Assembly: GCA_036386415.1 (NCBI GenBank)
Contig: DASVVT010000069.1
Location: 1 to 21,139 of the forward strand
DNA length: 21,139 nucleotides
DNA from: DASVVT01 sp036386415
Lineage (GTDB): Bacteria; Acidobacteriota; Blastocatellia; Pyrinomonadales; Pyrinomonadaceae
Reading direction: 5' to 3'
A model generated the notes under the pieces. That model ran no database searches and was not told the DNA's origin. It saw only the letters and a program-made list of their open reading frames with translations. Below, piece after piece: positions 8,114-14,113 of this stretch. A program made the position numbers and the translations under genes. Each line of letters opens with the position of its first letter. Positions within the stretch are counted from its first letter, which is position 1.

Positions 8114-8359
8114 ATGGCGAACATCAAGATGTATACGACCGAATGGTGCGGCGATTGTCGCCACGCGAAGCGTTTTTTGAAGGAGCAGGGCATCGCTTAC
8201 GAGGAAGTCAATATAGAGGAGCACGAGGGGGCAGCCGAGTACGTCATGCGCATCAACGACGGCAAGCGCAAAGTGCCGACCTTCGTCATAGACGGGCGCG
8301 CCTTCAACCTCTCACCATATGACGAGCATAAGCTCCGCACGGAACTGGGCCTGAGCTGA
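8114..8359 (+). CDS. Glutaredoxin-like / mycoredoxin-type thiol reductase
   Basis: 81 residues, the size of NrdH/mycoredoxin-type glutaredoxins. A beta strand (IKMYTTEWCGDC) carries the active site C12-G-D-C15, a cis-proline loop is seen at KVPTF (P55), and the C-terminus is NLSPYDEHKLRTELGL. The family reduces disulfides or mixed disulfides in the cytosol; the electron donor cannot be told from the sequence. GGGGAG lies 3 bases before ATG. The stop is 20 bases before the next small gene, so an operon is likely. Confidence 0.9.
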   Translation: MANIKMYTTEWCGDCRHAKRFLKEQGIAYEEVNIEEHEGAAEYVMRINDGKRKVPTFVIDGRAFNLSPYDEHKLRTELGLS

Positions 8360-8379
8360 AAACAGGGGGACGATAAACT

Positions 8380-8640
8380 ATGTCAGCGAGTCTATCAAGA
8401 AGACTAATGCGCGCGGGCGGCTGGCGCGTCGCCAGGCGCTTAATCAAACCGATCCCGGTCATCGGCACGGCTGTCGCGGTCGGGCTGGCCGGGTACGAAA
8501 TCAAGCGGAAGGGGCTGCTGCGCGGCGCGATCCACGTCGGCCTAGACGTTACGCCCGTGCTCGGCACGGCCAAGGGTATCGTCGAGTTGTTCACAGGCGA
8601 TTTGATTCCTGACAGAGAAGTTAAGCGGTCTAACAGATAG
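8380..8640 (+). CDS. Small basic hydrophobic protein of unknown function
   Basis: 86 residues, not recognised. A basic N-terminus (about 1-23) leads into a Gly/Ala/Val-rich hydrophobic helix (PIPVIGTAVAVGLAGYE), a basic turn and a second hydrophobic stretch (LDVTPVLGTAKGIVELFTG) ending in DLIPDRE. It could be a small hairpin membrane protein. The second stretch is reminiscent of the pre-toxin linker found before some polymorphic-toxin domains ('P-x-x-G-x-A-K-x-x-x-E-x-x-T-G'), but there is no toxin domain. AGGGGGA lies 9 bases before ATG. It probably shares a transcript with the glutaredoxin gene. Confidence 0.7.
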   Translation: MSASLSRRLMRAGGWRVARRLIKPIPVIGTAVAVGLAGYEIKRKGLLRGAIHVGLDVTPVLGTAKGIVELFTGDLIPDREVKRSNR

Positions 8641-8684
8641 TTAGGCGGAGCAATTCTACATATCAATCTGATGAAAGGCTGAAC

Positions 8685-8960
8685 ATGGCAAATCTATATC
8701 AAAAAATAAAAGGGATGACGGAAGAGGAAATCAAGCCCACCGAAAATCGTACAGAAGCCTTGCTTTTGCTCACTGTAGCATTACTGAAAAAACTTAACGC
8801 TAAAGGTGTTATCACGAATGATGATATACAAGAAGTATTTGAAAGTGCTGTGGATAACGCTGACGATGAAGTCGCTGATTTACTTGATGACCTTTATGGG
8901 ATGCTGACAGATGATGCCGATGTTGACGATGATGAAATTGAGGACGCTGGTGATACCTAG
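8685..8960 (+). CDS. Small acidic protein of unknown function
   Basis: 91 residues, not recognised. The N-terminal half is helical (TEALLLLTVALLKKLNAKGVITNDDIQEVFESA) and the tail is very acidic (VADLLDDLYGMLTDDADVDD and beyond). The base composition is clearly more AT-rich than that of its neighbours, suggesting a separate origin. AAAGG lies 6 bases before ATG. It sits 44 bases after the previous small gene. The acidic tail could mimic DNA or bind a basic partner, which is speculation. Confidence 0.7.
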   Translation: MANLYQKIKGMTEEEIKPTENRTEALLLLTVALLKKLNAKGVITNDDIQEVFESAVDNADDEVADLLDDLYGMLTDDADVDDDEIEDAGDT

Positions 8961-9054
8961 AAAATATAATCGTCGTTTGCTTGAGCCTTGGCTCCAATTC
9001 AAGGATTGTTTTGAAAACACTTCGTCAAGGGTAAACAAATTAATAACTCAGGTT

Positions 9055-9287
9055 ACGCGGAGCGTGTCTTGAGTCACGGAGTGACGAGATAACAGTAGCC
9101 CATAGCGCCAGCTATGGGAAACCAGTCAACCGTACATCGACGAGCTATCGAAGATAGCGACATAACTTTGGCGTGTGCATCGGCCCAACTTGCATATATG
9201 TCGCCCTCTACGAGGGCTTCAATCTTTTATCCGGCAAGTTTCCCACAGCTTACGCTGTGGGCTACTAATATGCCGCTACTACGTAGC
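9055..9287. repeat. Symmetric array of short hairpins (REPIN/BIME-like element)
   Basis: This fills most of the 339-base gap between the acidic-protein gene and gatA. Three hairpin types occur as nested inverted pairs around one axis near 9180: C (9073-9085) with C' (9275-9287), A (9094-9123) with A' (9237-9266), and B (9144-9163) with B' (9198-9217). A and A' match at 25 of 30 positions when one is reverse-complemented, and two of the differences form a compensating stem pair. B/B' and C/C' each show two compensating stem pairs. An extra hairpin, ACGC-GGA-GCGT, is at 9055-9065. Loops are 3-4 bases. The array stops 12 bases short of the gatA stop codon. Confidence 0.85.
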
Positions 9288-9299
9288 TGTGAAACCCCA

Positions 9300-10757
9300 T
9301 CAAGCCTGAACGCGCGGGCGCGCGGTGAACGGATGCGCCTGCTCGTAGGCGTGTGCAAGTTGTAAGAGTGTGGCTTCGCCCCAGTGGCGTCCGACGAGTT
9401 GGAGGCCGATGGGCAGCCCCTCACCGGAGAGGCCGCAGGGGATGGAGATGCCTGGGATGCCCGCCAGATTCGCCGTGCAGGTGTAGATGTCGTTCAAATA
9501 CATGGAGAGCGGATCATCCACCTTTTCGCCCAGGAGAAAGGCTGGCGTCGGCGTGGTCGGCGTGGCGATGACGTCACACGTTTCAAAGGCGCGACTGAAA
9601 TCCTGTTTGATGAGCGCGCGTACCTGCTGCGCCTTCTGGTAGTAGGCTTCGTAATAGCCGGAGGAGAGCACGTAGGTTCCGAGCATGATGCGTCGCTTGA
9701 CCTCCGCGCCGAATCCCTCGTCGCGTGTGCGGCGATACATGTCGCGCAGGGTCGCGGCCTCTTCGGCGCGAAAGCCGTAGCGCACGCCGTCATAGCGCGC
9801 GAGGTTGGAAGAGGCTTCGGCGGTTGCAATGATGTAGTAGACGGCGATGCAGTATTTCGCGTGCGGGAGTTCTATCTCGACGATCTCCGCGCCTAATTCC
9901 CGATACGCTTCAATGGCGCGTTCTACACTGGCACGCACTTCGTCATCAAGACCTTCACCGAAGAGAGAGCGCGGCACGCCGATGCGCGCCCCCTTGAGGT
10001 CGGTCGATAATTCCGCAGGATAATCCGGCACGGGCACGTCCGCCGTAGTTGCATCATTCGGATCGCGCCCGGCGACGACTCTCAGCACCGTGGCAACGTC
10101 GCGCGCCGTGCGGCCAAAGATGCCGATCTGATCGAGCGAAGAGGCGAAGGCGACGAGACCATAGCGCGAGATACGCCCGTAGGTCGGTTTCAGCCCGAAG
10201 ATGCCGCAGAGCGCGGCGGGCTGGCGCACAGAGCCTCCCGTCTCAGACCCCAGCGCCGCCGGTACGATGCCGGATGCCACTGCTACTGCCGAGCCCCCGC
10301 TCGATCCGCCGGGCACGCGCGACGTGTCCCAGGGGTTTCGGACAGGCCCGAAGGCAGAGTTCTCGTTCGACGACCCCATCGCAAACTCATCGCAGTTGGT
10401 CTTGCCGATGATGATTGCTCCTGCCCCCTGTAAGCGTTCGATAGCCGTCGCATTGTAGGGTGGATGGTACGGGCCGAGGATGCGCGACCCGCACGAGGCC
10501 TGTAGCCCGCGCACGCAGATGTTGTCCTTGATCGCAAGGGGGATGCCTGCCAGGAGAGACGATTCATCAAGCGCCGCGCCGTCCATCTCTGCGGCGCGGG
10601 CGAGAGCGCCCTGACGGTCAATCTGTAGAAAAGCGTTGAGCGTGTCGTTTAGATTCTCGGCGGCTTCAATCGCCGCTTTGACGACGGCGCTCGCGGTCGT
10701 CTCACGTCTTGCCAGACGCGCTCGCGACGAGTCAATATTATTCTCGGAAAGGTTCAT
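9300..10757 (-). CDS. gatA: Asp-tRNA(Asn)/Glu-tRNA(Gln) amidotransferase subunit A
   Basis: 485 residues, normal length. It is an amidase-signature enzyme with the Ser-cisSer-Lys triad visible as K77 (GIPLAIKDNI), S152 (PGGSSGGSA) and S176 (GSETGGSVRQP). GatA releases ammonia from glutamine and passes it to GatB, which amidates mischarged Glu-tRNA(Gln) or Asp-tRNA(Asn). gatC lies directly upstream on the same strand; gatB is not in the window. The 94-base spacer to gatC holds a heptamer-type repeat, and no good Shine-Dalgarno sequence precedes the ATG. Confidence 0.97.
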   Translation of the reverse strand: MNLSENNIDSSRARLARRETTASAVVKAAIEAAENLNDTLNAFLQIDRQGALARAAEMDGAALDESSLLAGIPLAIKDNICVRGLQASCGSRILGPYHPPYNATAIERLQGAGAIIIGKTNCDEFAMGSSNENSAFGPVRNPWDTSRVPGGSSGGSAVAVASGIVPAALGSETGGSVRQPAALCGIFGLKPTYGRISRYGLVAFASSLDQIGIFGRTARDVATVLRVVAGRDPNDATTADVPVPDYPAELSTDLKGARIGVPRSLFGEGLDDEVRASVERAIEAYRELGAEIVEIELPHAKYCIAVYYIIATAEASSNLARYDGVRYGFRAEEAATLRDMYRRTRDEGFGAEVKRRIMLGTYVLSSGYYEAYYQKAQQVRALIKQDFSRAFETCDVIATPTTPTPAFLLGEKVDDPLSMYLNDIYTCTANLAGIPGISIPCGLSGEGLPIGLQLVGRHWGEATLLQLAHAYEQAHPFTARPRVQA

Positions 10758-10760
10758 AGG

Positions 10761-10850
10761 TCATAAGCTGTCAACGGTCAGCCATCAGCCCTTTCAGTGA
10801 GTCCGGGCTCTGAAATCATAAAATCGCTGAGAGCTGTCTGCTGATCTTTG
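10761..10850. repeat. Degenerate heptamer element, GCTGACN type
   Basis: On the minus strand, GCTGATG-GCTGACC-GTTGACA-GCTTATG runs up to the gatA start. A partly inverted counterpart (GCTGAGAGCTGTCTGCTGAT) lies at about 10826-10845. Arm complementarity is weaker than in the other elements. It fills the gatC-gatA spacer. Confidence 0.5.
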
Positions 10851-10851
10851 A

Positions 10852-11148
10852 TTAAAGAACTTTCGGCACGCGGAAGTGGCCGGAGGCCGGGTCGGGTGCC
10901 TGGTCTAGAGCCAGCTTCTGGCCGAGCGATGGTCGCACGACATCTTCGCGCGCCGAATCGGTCTGCTCGCCTTCGGGCGTCAGGCCGCCGGTCGCGGGCT
11001 CGACGGAGCTCGTATCCAGCTCGTTCAGTTGCTCGACGTAGGCGACTATTTCGGCGATCTGCGGCGTGAAGGCGCGACGCTCTTCAGCCGTGATCTCAAG
11101 GTGTGCCAGCGTGGCGATCTTTTCGATGTCAGATTCGGTAATAGGCAT
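10852..11148 (-). CDS. gatC: Asp-tRNA(Asn)/Glu-tRNA(Gln) amidotransferase subunit C
   Basis: 98 residues, typical of GatC: ITESDIEKIATLAHLEITAE, FTPQIAEIVAYVEQLNELDT, VRPSLGQKLALDQAPDPASG and the C-terminus FRVPKVL. GatC is the small clamp that joins GatA and GatB. It precedes gatA on the same strand. The base before the ATG already belongs to a CAGTAG-type hairpin repeat, so there is no recognisable Shine-Dalgarno sequence. Confidence 0.95.
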   Translation of the reverse strand: MPITESDIEKIATLAHLEITAEERRAFTPQIAEIVAYVEQLNELDTSSVEPATGGLTPEGEQTDSAREDVVRPSLGQKLALDQAPDPASGHFRVPKVL

Positions 11149-11275
11149 AGTAGACAGTAGACAGTAGACAGTAGTCAGTAGTCAGTAGAAAAGCATTCGC
11201 AATGGAATCGTCAGGGTTTCAGCTATAGCGCCCCAGAGCGCGGAGCGCCTACTGGCTCCTGACTACTGTCTACTG
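11149..11275. repeat. Heptamer hairpin element, CAGTAG type
   Basis: A left arm of at least five CAGTAGA/CAGTAGT heptamers (11149-11193) and an inverted right arm at 11249-11275 with a 55-base centre. It spans the whole dciA-gatC gap, beginning next to the gatC ATG and ending 2 bases from the dciA stop codon. Same family as 1-57. Confidence 0.85.
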
Positions 11276-11277
11276 TT

Positions 11278-11748
11278 TCATCCTCTTTCCCGCCGATCAA
11301 TGCAACTGCCTGCGGCGAGGAGAAAGCGGCGGCGCAAGTCTTGATCTTGAATCGCGCTGGCTGCCGCGAGCAGGTCGCCCGAAGCCTTGCCGAGCGCACG
11401 CCTTTCCTGTTCCTCCCGATCTTGTACCGCCTCTGCGAGCGCGGCACGCTCTTTCTGGACAGTCGAGAGATCGACGCGAAACTCTATGAACGTGACGACG
11501 GCCTGGCCGAGCAGCGAGTTCAGGCGAAAGAGCAATTGACCGCTCATGGCTTCAAGCTGCTTCTGCCAGGTCGTGTCTGCGACGGCGACGATCAAGGTCT
11601 TTCGATAGAGACGAAAGGGCACAGCCTGCCCGCGCAGGGCAGAGCCCGCGACACGCCGCCAGGCGACCATCGCGGCGGCTTCCGCGACCTCTTCCATCTC
11701 GCCAGCCGCACGCAGAAGCTTCGGCAGTGTGCGGATCAGATCGTCCAT
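11278..11748 (-). CDS. dciA: DUF721/DciA-family replicative helicase loader protein
   Basis: 156 residues. The N-terminal 100 residues have the DUF721 pattern: VAWRRVAGSALRGQAVPFRL, a strand KTLIVAVADTTWQKQLEAM, then LLFRLNSLLG. The C-terminus is a charged Glu/Arg/Ala helix. DciA is the ancestral bacterial partner that assists loading of DnaB helicase and replaces DnaC/DnaI in most bacteria. It lies upstream of gatCA and is divergent from maf. The gene symbol is by family only. Confidence 0.8.
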   Translation of the reverse strand: MDDLIRTLPKLLRAAGEMEEVAEAAAMVAWRRVAGSALRGQAVPFRLYRKTLIVAVADTTWQKQLEAMSGQLLFRLNSLLGQAVVTFIEFRVDLSTVQKERAALAEAVQDREEQERRALGKASGDLLAAASAIQDQDLRRRFLLAAGSCIDRRERG

Positions 11749-11763
11749 CTCTCGATTGTGGAG

Positions 11764-11829
11764 TGCGGAATTCGGATTGCAGATTTGCGATTCAGCTTTT
11801 AATCTAAAATCCGCAATCCGAATTCCGCA
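11764..11829. repeat. Heptamer hairpin element, GCGGATT type
   Basis: 23-base arms at 11764-11786 and 11807-11829 are inverted copies with a single mismatch and a 20-base centre. It occupies the gap between the divergent dciA and maf genes, where promoters for both would be expected. Same family as 759-847. Confidence 0.85.
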
Positions 11830-11846
11830 ATCGTGTGTGAAGTGTA

Positions 11847-12512
11847 ATGGAAAAAGAGCGAGAGCGACAAGCGAGTGGCGCAGGTCAGCGCTTGACCGGC
11901 GTCACAGGGGAGGAACTGCTGCTGGCCTCTTCGAGCCCGCGCCGGGCAGAGATTTTGCGCGCCGTCGGCTGGCCTTTCGAAGCGTTCGCCGTCAATATAG
12001 ATGAATCGCCGCAGCTATCTGAGGGGGTGGTCGCCTACGTCGAACGGTTGGCGCGTGAGAAGGCTGAAGCTGCCGCCGTACAGTACCAGCAGCAACAACA
12101 GCGCACGTCCCGTCTTGTGCTCGGCGCAGACACGATAGTGTTTGCAGAGGGGAGCATGCTCGGCAAGCCGCGCGACGCGGAGGATGCGCGCCGTATGCTG
12201 CGACTCCTGAGCGGCAGGTGGCACGAAGTCTTAACGGGCGTCGCCCTGTTGCGCACAGGCGAGCAAAGGACGCGCCGCGCTACGGCGCACGAGACGACGC
12301 GCGTGCGCTTCAGCCCCCTTTCGGAAGAAGAAATAGAGTGGTATGTGGCGACGGGCGAGCCCATGGATAAGGCCGGGGCTTACGCCGTGCAGGGGCGCGC
12401 GGCGCTCTTCATCGAAGCCATCGACGGCGATTTCTGGAACGTCGTCGGGCTGCCCGTGCGTCTGGTTTACAAACTCGTTCGTGAGATGCAGATCAGGGCA
12501 AATGCGGAATGA
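11847..12512 (+). CDS. maf: Maf-family nucleoside triphosphate pyrophosphatase
   Basis: 221 residues. Maf signatures in order are LLLASSSPRRAEILRAVGW, NIDESP, GADTIV (catalytic-site D95), MLGKPRDAEDARRML, DKAGAYAVQG and NVVGLPV. The DKAGAY...QG type fits the dTTP/UTP-preferring (YhdE) branch, which hydrolyses non-canonical or excess NTPs. The roughly 20 residues before LLLASSS are extra and the Shine-Dalgarno sequence is weak, so the true start could be further downstream. A Q5 run sits at about 81-85. The final codons N-A-E-stop lie inside a heptamer repeat. Confidence 0.93.
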   Translation: MEKERERQASGAGQRLTGVTGEELLLASSSPRRAEILRAVGWPFEAFAVNIDESPQLSEGVVAYVERLAREKAEAAAVQYQQQQQRTSRLVLGADTIVFAEGSMLGKPRDAEDARRMLRLLSGRWHEVLTGVALLRTGEQRTRRATAHETTRVRFSPLSEEEIEWYVATGEPMDKAGAYAVQGRAALFIEAIDGDFWNVVGLPVRLVYKLVREMQIRANAE

Positions 12513-12533
12513 GGAATGCGGAATGAAAAGAAG
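12501..12533. repeat. Single-arm heptamer repeat overlapping the maf stop codon
   Basis: AATGCGGAATGAGGAATGCG and a further GGAATGA copy. The maf stop codon TGA (12510-12512) and the preceding two codons are part of the repeat. No inverted second arm is evident. Confidence 0.65.
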
Positions 12534-12596
12534 AACGGAAATCCGTCTCTTCTCTCTTTCCATCGCATATCTCGTCTGCTTTCACCTTCAGATGAC

Positions 12597-12634
12597 AAGA
12601 GGCCGCCTGTGATCACAGGCGGCCTCTTGCTTTT
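12597..12634. terminator. Bidirectional intrinsic terminator between maf and the thioredoxin-fold gene
   Basis: A perfect 32-base palindrome (12597-12628, arms of 16) with a GC-rich stem is followed on the plus strand by GCTTTTC. It lies between convergent genes. It is not made of heptamers, unlike most other junctions here, and looks like an ordinary rho-independent terminator, best suited to maf. Confidence 0.8.
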
Positions 12635-12671
12635 CGAATTGAGTTCAGGAGAGTGTGAACCCGTCTCACGA

Positions 12672-13226
12672 CTACTGCAAAATCTTGTTCAGTGTGGGCG
12701 CGAGTTGATCTATGAGGTTGACTTCGGGGTCTAGACCGTTGATGGGCTCGCCGTAAACGTTACCCTGTTTGTCGATGATGACAATCGCGGGAATCTGATC
12801 GACGCCCAAATCCCTGGTGACCTTGCCTTCGGGATCGCGCAGCACCGTGACGTTCAGCTCGTTCTTGCGCGAGAACTGGCGCAACTGCTCGTCGGAGGCG
12901 TAGTTCTTCGACTTTGGCGATTCCGATTCCGTGCTCACCCAGAAGACCACCACCCCGCGCTTGGCGTAGTTGTCGGCGAGCTTGCGCACGCCCTGCGCCT
13001 GTTTGCGAGAGAGCGGCAGCCAGGTTGCTCCGAAGGCCATCACGACTACTTCACCGCGCAGGCTATCGGCGGTCACGGTCTGCCCGTCGATTGAGCGCAA
13101 CGCGAAGTCTGCGGAAGGTTGAGCAGAAGCGGCAGCAGCACGCCCGAGCGGCGTGAAAGCGACCGATGAGAGCATCCATATTGAAATGGTCGCGGCTATG
13201 AAAGACCTGCGACTCCTGGAAAACAT
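12672..13226 (-). CDS. Exported thioredoxin-fold (TlpA/redoxin-like) protein lacking cysteines
   Basis: 184 residues. A signal peptide or membrane anchor covers about 1-34 (RSRRSFIAATISIWMLSSVA, cleavage possible after AAA). The rest is a TlpA-like fold: ADFALRSIDGQTVTADSLRG, VVVMAFGATW, a long insertion, DLGVDQIPAIVIIDKQGNVY with the cis-Pro loop, and EVNLIDQL. The usual WCxxC is W69-L-P-L-S73, and the protein has no cysteine at all, so it cannot do thiol-disulfide exchange. A strong AAAGGAGA sits a few bases before ATG. It stands alone between a terminator and mocA. A structural or chaperone-like role is possible; function unknown. Confidence 0.85.
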   Translation of the reverse strand: MFSRSRRSFIAATISIWMLSSVAFTPLGRAAAASAQPSADFALRSIDGQTVTADSLRGEVVVMAFGATWLPLSRKQAQGVRKLADNYAKRGVVVFWVSTESESPKSKNYASDEQLRQFSRKNELNVTVLRDPEGKVTRDLGVDQIPAIVIIDKQGNVYGEPINGLDPEVNLIDQLAPTLNKILQ

Positions 13227-13397
13227 CTTTATCTCCTTTAAGGTCTCCCCTCGCCCTCGTCGCGCCCCTCCGGTTGTAACTATGTTGAAAGGCTCTGCGC
13301 TTCGGGTCGCTTCTCAGGGGAAGACTCATGCGAACAGTTGGATGAGCTTTCAAGACGTTCGGTTGGACAGTCACGTCGAAAGAATATGTCGGGACGA

Positions 13398-14024
13398 TTA
13401 GCTTTGCTCTCTCTGGTCGGGTGGGCGTATGCCGAAGACATCTTCGTGCAGCGCCAGGTAATCTTCCCACGTATCCATGTCGCGCGCAACGTACGGCGAC
13501 GCAACCGGAACGCGCAACACTTCCTCGCGGTGCGCGTCGAACAGAGCGCGCAATCCGCGTTTTGGATCAAGATGGAGTAGCTCTTCGCGGAAACTATGAT
13601 CGATCAGGACGGGATGCCCGCCGCGCCCCTCATGTTCCGGCACGAGGAGGCGAGCGCCCGTGCATCTACGCTCTTTAATCAGGAGGCGCATCACCTCTGG
13701 CGCAACTGCCGGATGATCCGCGAGGGCGACGAAAAGTGCCTCCGTGCGGTCTGAAATCTGCTCCACACCGCGCGCGATAGAGACATTCATCTCGCTGCCT
13801 GCATCCTCATTGACCGCGAAGCTCAGGGGAAGGTGCGCCAGCCGCTCAACTATCTCATCGCCACGGAAACCTATGACCACAACCACCTGCTCAACGCCTC
13901 CCGCGCGCAGGTTGTCGATACAGGCTTCGATCACGGTCTGACGGCCAAAGGTGAGTAGCGGCTTGAACGCGCCCATGCGCCGAGAGCGTCCCGCGGCAAG
14001 CAAGATGGAGGCAATTACGCTCAC
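13398..14024 (-). CDS. mocA: MocA-type molybdenum cofactor cytidylyltransferase
   Basis: 208 residues from GTG at 14024. It has a MobA-like NTP-transferase fold: N-terminal LLAAGRSRRMGAFKPLL (about 8-24), VVVVIGFRGDEI, FVALADHPAVAPEVMRLL (Mg/NTP acidic motif) and GRGGHPVLI. MocA joins CMP to molybdopterin-Mo to make the cytosine dinucleotide cofactor used by xanthine-oxidase-family enzymes. Its position just downstream of the FAD subunit of such an enzyme supports this over GTP-using MobA. The leader is entirely a heptamer hairpin and no Shine-Dalgarno sequence is visible. Confidence 0.85.
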   Translation of the reverse strand: MSVIASILLAAGRSRRMGAFKPLLTFGRQTVIEACIDNLRAGGVEQVVVVIGFRGDEIVERLAHLPLSFAVNEDAGSEMNVSIARGVEQISDRTEALFVALADHPAVAPEVMRLLIKERRCTGARLLVPEHEGRGGHPVLIDHSFREELLHLDPKRGLRALFDAHREEVLRVPVASPYVARDMDTWEDYLALHEDVFGIRPPDQREQS

Positions 14025-14030
14025 ACTAAG

Positions 14031-14113
14031 TGAGCAGTAAGCAGTGAGCAGTAAGCAGTAAGCAGTAAGATCGTTTTTACTGCTTACTGCTTACTGCTTA
14101 CTGCTTACTGCTG
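14031..14113. repeat. Heptamer hairpin element, GCAGTAA type
   Basis: The left arm (14032-14069) has five tandem GCAGTAA/GCAGTGA heptamers. The right arm (14077-14113) has five TTACTGC copies, with a 7-base centre. It is nearly perfect and spans the whole gap between the FAD subunit gene and mocA. The FAD subunit stop codon (14105-14107) lies within it, and its other end is 6 bases from the mocA GTG. Confidence 0.9.

Noticed and set aside
9114..9365. 83-codon plus-strand open frame across the hairpin array
   Set aside because: The frame is made of the palindromic repeats and the opposite strand of gatA; there is no Shine-Dalgarno sequence and no protein-like pattern.
13227..13397. Possible gene or RNA in the 171-base gap between mocA and the thioredoxin-fold gene
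   Set aside because: No open frame, repeat or convincing promoter could be recognised; only the Shine-Dalgarno sequence of the downstream gene is clear.
14031..14113. Possible CRISPR array (also considered for 11149-11275)
   Set aside because: The units are 7 bases with no spacers and form an inverted hairpin; no cas genes are present.
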